Part shown: positions 61,021-64,000 of the stretch, in pieces
Numbering within the stretch: position 1 is the first letter of the stretch
How the letters are laid out: every line of letters begins with the position of its first letter
Assembly: GCA_009761415.1 (NCBI GenBank)
Contig: QUOL01000006.1
Span: 1,488,001-1,552,000, forward strand
Length of the DNA stretch: 64,000 nt
Reading direction: 5' to 3'
Source of the DNA: Sarcomyxa edulis
Lineage: Eukaryota > Basidiomycota > Agaricomycetes > Agaricales > Mycenaceae
Program-made: the position numbers and the translations under genes
The notes under the pieces: generated by a model
Database searches by the model: none
What the model saw: only the letters and a program-made list of their open reading frames with translations
Told to the model about the DNA's origin: nothing

Positions 61021-64000
61021 ATGGCCATGATGGACACAGACGATGTGGAGACTTTCTTCTCTGAACTAGACAAACGAATGAACATACCGGACGACGACTT
61101 CGAGGAATATCTCGCTCGGATGGCTTCCGAGCCAATCAGCAGAAGGTATGTACCGGGCTAGCCATTCAAGCCCCAATTTGCACTAACATTGGCAGTGGCA
61201 CATGTAGCACAGGCCCAGAGATTGGTCGTTCCACGGGATTGCGTTTTATAAATCAACACGAAGAGAAGGAAGAGGCAGTTTTGGCTGCTCTCGCAGAAGG
61301 GCAAGAGAATGATCCCCGTCTCTTCCCTGCATTGAATCGTCATGCTGTAATACCCGAAACTTTAGCACCCTCGAATTACCGCCCTATCATCAGGTGGCAT
61401 TTCTTTCTCTCGTTTTGGCGCATTGGCGGCTTCTAACTGATTCCGCTCAGTCTCAAACGCAAGGAAATTGAACCAGAACTCCGCTCTGCAATATCACCTG
61501 ACGAAAAACGAGACAACAAGCGCAGCAAAAGTGCACGTACAGCAGAAGTTAAAGCAACAGAGTTGTAAGCTCACACGACATCTATTCATATGCTAAAAGC
61601 ATGCTCACCACGAACGCGACTACGATTGTTAGCGCCCAGGCCAACGCAGCGGTCGCGGACCCAGAGACCCGAATAAGACCCAGTAATGTGAACTTACTCG
61701 CCCAGGATGGGAACGTTGAAGGCCCACAGGTACCGCGTATCTTCCCTGAACAGCAAGGAATTCACAGAGATTCATCTTCTCCTGAAGCGAGCCAGCCTCT
61801 CAAACGCAAGGCAGTCTCGGATGTTTCTGGGGCTGTCTCCTGCAAAAGGTCTGTCGCCACTGCTGCCTCAGCGATGGAGGCGGCGAATTTGTCTGTCGTT
61901 TTCTCGTTTTGCACTATAATTTGCTCATGATCGGATCCCAGCTCGATCAAATCTAGGCCGACTACAAGTGCTAAAGGCTACGAAGTCAAAGAAAAACTCT
62001 TATCTGTGGCACCCAGTGGCAATACGAAAACATTGGCGTCGGACCGCAGCTTTCTCGGAGGTGATTCCAACAAAGCGGCTCCTTCTCTGTCTGAACTCAA
62101 AGATCCGGTTAAGGCTAAGCCCACGGCCATGGCTACTCTGAACGCTGGCCCTCTGCCCTCATCCCCGATTGAAGAAGACATTAGTGAGTTCCCTGTATCG
62201 AACGTGTCCTTCTTTCCCCAGGCAACGTCCACCCAAACGGAAATGACAACCGCTGGACCGAGCCGTTTACCCGAGAAGAACGCCAATAGCAGAGTCAGCA
62301 ATCAGTCGAGCAGAAAAACCCGCGACAATGTTGTTAAATTAGCATTACCGAATGCCGAAAACCCAAAATCAAACCTAAAACCCAAGCGCACGATTATCGA
62401 CCTTTCTCGAGTTCCAACCACTACCACCACCACTGGAAACGCTGCGACCCTAGAGAAGTCGTCTATCATCTATGTTTCCTCTTCGGCATCGGGCTCGGAT
62501 CATGGTGATTCTCGTACTTCTTCCCCTGTACCTCTCCTTCCCCCGCCGACCAATGACAAATCCAATGTTGCTACGAAGTCCAAGAAAGTGGAGAATCCAG
62601 CCAAACTAGACCCTAAACCCAAAGCAAAAGCAAAGACCAAGACCAAGACCAAAGAGAAGCAGCCCTTGGTGACTCCCGTCGAATATGCAGAGAAGGTCCA
62701 GAACGAGGCATTACTAGCGGGAAATACCGGGAAATACAAAACCAAAATTCACAAATACCTCACAGGAAAGAAGATCCTGTATCTCGGCGGTGATTTCAAC
62801 TATGCGGGAGAGACTACTCGTAAACGTATGGACATCGTACGTCGCTCGTTTGACTCGGATGGGAATGCGCAGACTGATTTTTTCATCATGGTCAGATCGT
62901 CAAGAACGGGGGCACTCTTGTTCCGAAGTACGATCCAGAGGTAGTCACCCACATTGTCACTGATACACATGGTCCCGTGCCGACACTGCGCGCCCTTGGG
63001 TTGAAGTCCTTGACTCATATACCGTGGCATATACCGACGGTGAAATGGGTACGTGAATATTGTCCTTTGATCATCGACGCTCGAATTGATTCACCTCGTC
63101 AGAACTGGGTCGTTTCTGGCATGTCGCGAGCTGGGAACAAGGCTAGAGTGGAAGAGGGAGGAGAACTGACAGACGAACCTTGGAAATATGCGGCTTTCGC
63201 AGCGCGCATTGATGCCGGACCTGACTATTTCGAGCGGATGGAGAGACTAGCGAAAGCGAAAGAGAAGGCAGAAGCGAGAGCACAAGAGAGAGAGAGACAG
63301 AAAGGTAAAGGCAAGGCTAGAGAACGATCCGTCAGCACGGACGAAGATGGCCTTGTAGAGTTCAGCAGGATATCGTACGTCGTTTTACTATGCTGTGGCT
63401 TAGAGTCTCATCATCATGTCTTCCATATCAGGGAGTTCACACAAGAGAAGAAGCGACGAGAACCATCTATCCATGACGTTGATTCCGACTCTGAACAAGA
63501 AGATCGCCCTGGGCCATTCGGCATGATATCTCCTCCCGTCTCCCCCACAATAAAACACCACGTCCGTCGTCCACATGCATCAACGAGTAGTGCACCACTC
63601 GCTACACACGACCCTTTAGCTGAATTCTACGACCAAGCCGCTGTGGAGAAGGATATGTCCGGAGTGAGCAAAACCCTTATTACGTTCTTCTCCCCCAAAA
63701 AATGACTGAGTATCTGGACCTGTTCAGTCATCTCACGATACAGACGATGATGAGTCCGATCCAGGCTCTGGCAACGATAAGCCCGTTGTGATCCGACCTG
63801 CAAAACGAGTACGCATCTTAAGCTATCGTCTTCTGAAGTTGTTCTCAATTTTTTAACTCAGGGATTCACCTGCGATAACAAAGAACTGCATAAATCGAGG
63901 CTGACATGCCCCAATCAAGATGTTATTGACAAAGTGAGCCTTGACCACCACAGCATCTTGACCAATATTGTATACCCTGAAATCTTGTGCCGTTAGCTCG
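61021..64000 (+). CDS. DNA polymerase lambda-like, N-terminal part (runs off the right edge)
   Basis: The ATG is at 61021 (MAMMDTDDVETFFSELDKRM). Exon 1 ends at 61145; further exons start at 61196, 61451 and about 61603. A long Ser/Pro/Lys-rich disordered region (about 61980-62740) leads to a BRCT domain: IHKYLTGKKILYLGGDFNYA, then across the intron after MDI (about 62832-62900), IVKNGGTLVPKYDPEVVTHI, GLKSLTHIPWHIPTVKW. After a Lys/Glu coiled segment come PLAEFYDQAA and, at the very end, GFTCDNKELHKSRLTCPNQD, the start of the 8-kDa/polymerase region typical of fungal family X polymerases. Catalytic domains lie beyond the window. The enzyme fills gaps in base excision repair and end joining. 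Two exon joins (61565-61602 and 61850-61960) are uncertain. Confidence 0.8.

Noticed and set aside
1..64000. tRNA genes
   Set aside because: GGTTCGA-like strings (for example near 56736 in QCR2) lie within coding exons, and no A-box or cloverleaf was found around them.

Overview
The window is nuclear DNA of a filamentous basidiomycete, most likely an Agaricomycete. Nearly every gene is broken by many short GT-AG introns (mostly about 45-70 nt). The gene set is typical of that class: a DUF6534-type membrane protein, a Cho2-type PE methyltransferase, a Neo1-type P4-ATPase, Nst1, and secreted hydrolases. There is no sign of bacterial, viral or organellar sequence. I found no rRNA, tRNA or CRISPR array and no intact transposable element. 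Exon joins below come from reading frame and family conservation by eye; no alignment was run.

Layout. 1-13.4 kb is gene-dense: the 3' tail of an unidentified gene, a chitinase (GH18) fused to an N-terminal PX domain, an APH-type small-molecule kinase followed by a decayed tandem copy of itself, CHO2, a zinc deaminase-like gene and an ALKBH6-like dioxygenase. 13.4-19.8 kb is a 6.4-kb stretch in which I can support no gene. 19.8-39.0 kb is dense again: NEO1 flippase, NST1, a secreted glycosidase-like protein, an orphan GNAT 3' fragment and a complete GNAT acetyltransferase, an MDR-type oxidoreductase, MPP6 (exosome cofactor), and a secreted protein with an ADP-ribosyltransferase-like 'HGT...GFYLT' signature. 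39-41.5 kb is non-coding and holds a decayed 40-bp tandem repeat. 41.5-43.4 kb is a four-helix membrane protein of unknown role. 43.4-45.4 kb is another empty stretch. 45.4-51 kb holds a DUF6534-like gene and two more GNAT paralogues in the opposite orientation to the first. 52-64 kb holds a small protein with a duplicated motif, ribosomal protein eL20, a repeat-bearing gene-poor gap, QCR2 (complex III core 2), a methyltransferase, and the 5' part of DNA polymerase lambda, which runs off the right edge.

How the genes relate. Housekeeping functions (phospholipid synthesis and flipping, RNA decay, translation, respiration, DNA repair) are interleaved with lineage-specific accessory genes (PX-GH18, APH pair, GNAT family, ART-like secreted protein, DUF6534). 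The accessory blocks show duplication and decay: APH gene plus pseudogene, three GNATs plus an orphan fragment, small repeats. CHO2 and NEO1 both act on phosphatidylethanolamine, but 9.5 kb separates them and there is no evidence of co-regulation. The most distinctive items are the PX-GH18 fusion, which lacks a signal peptide, and the secreted ART-like protein.
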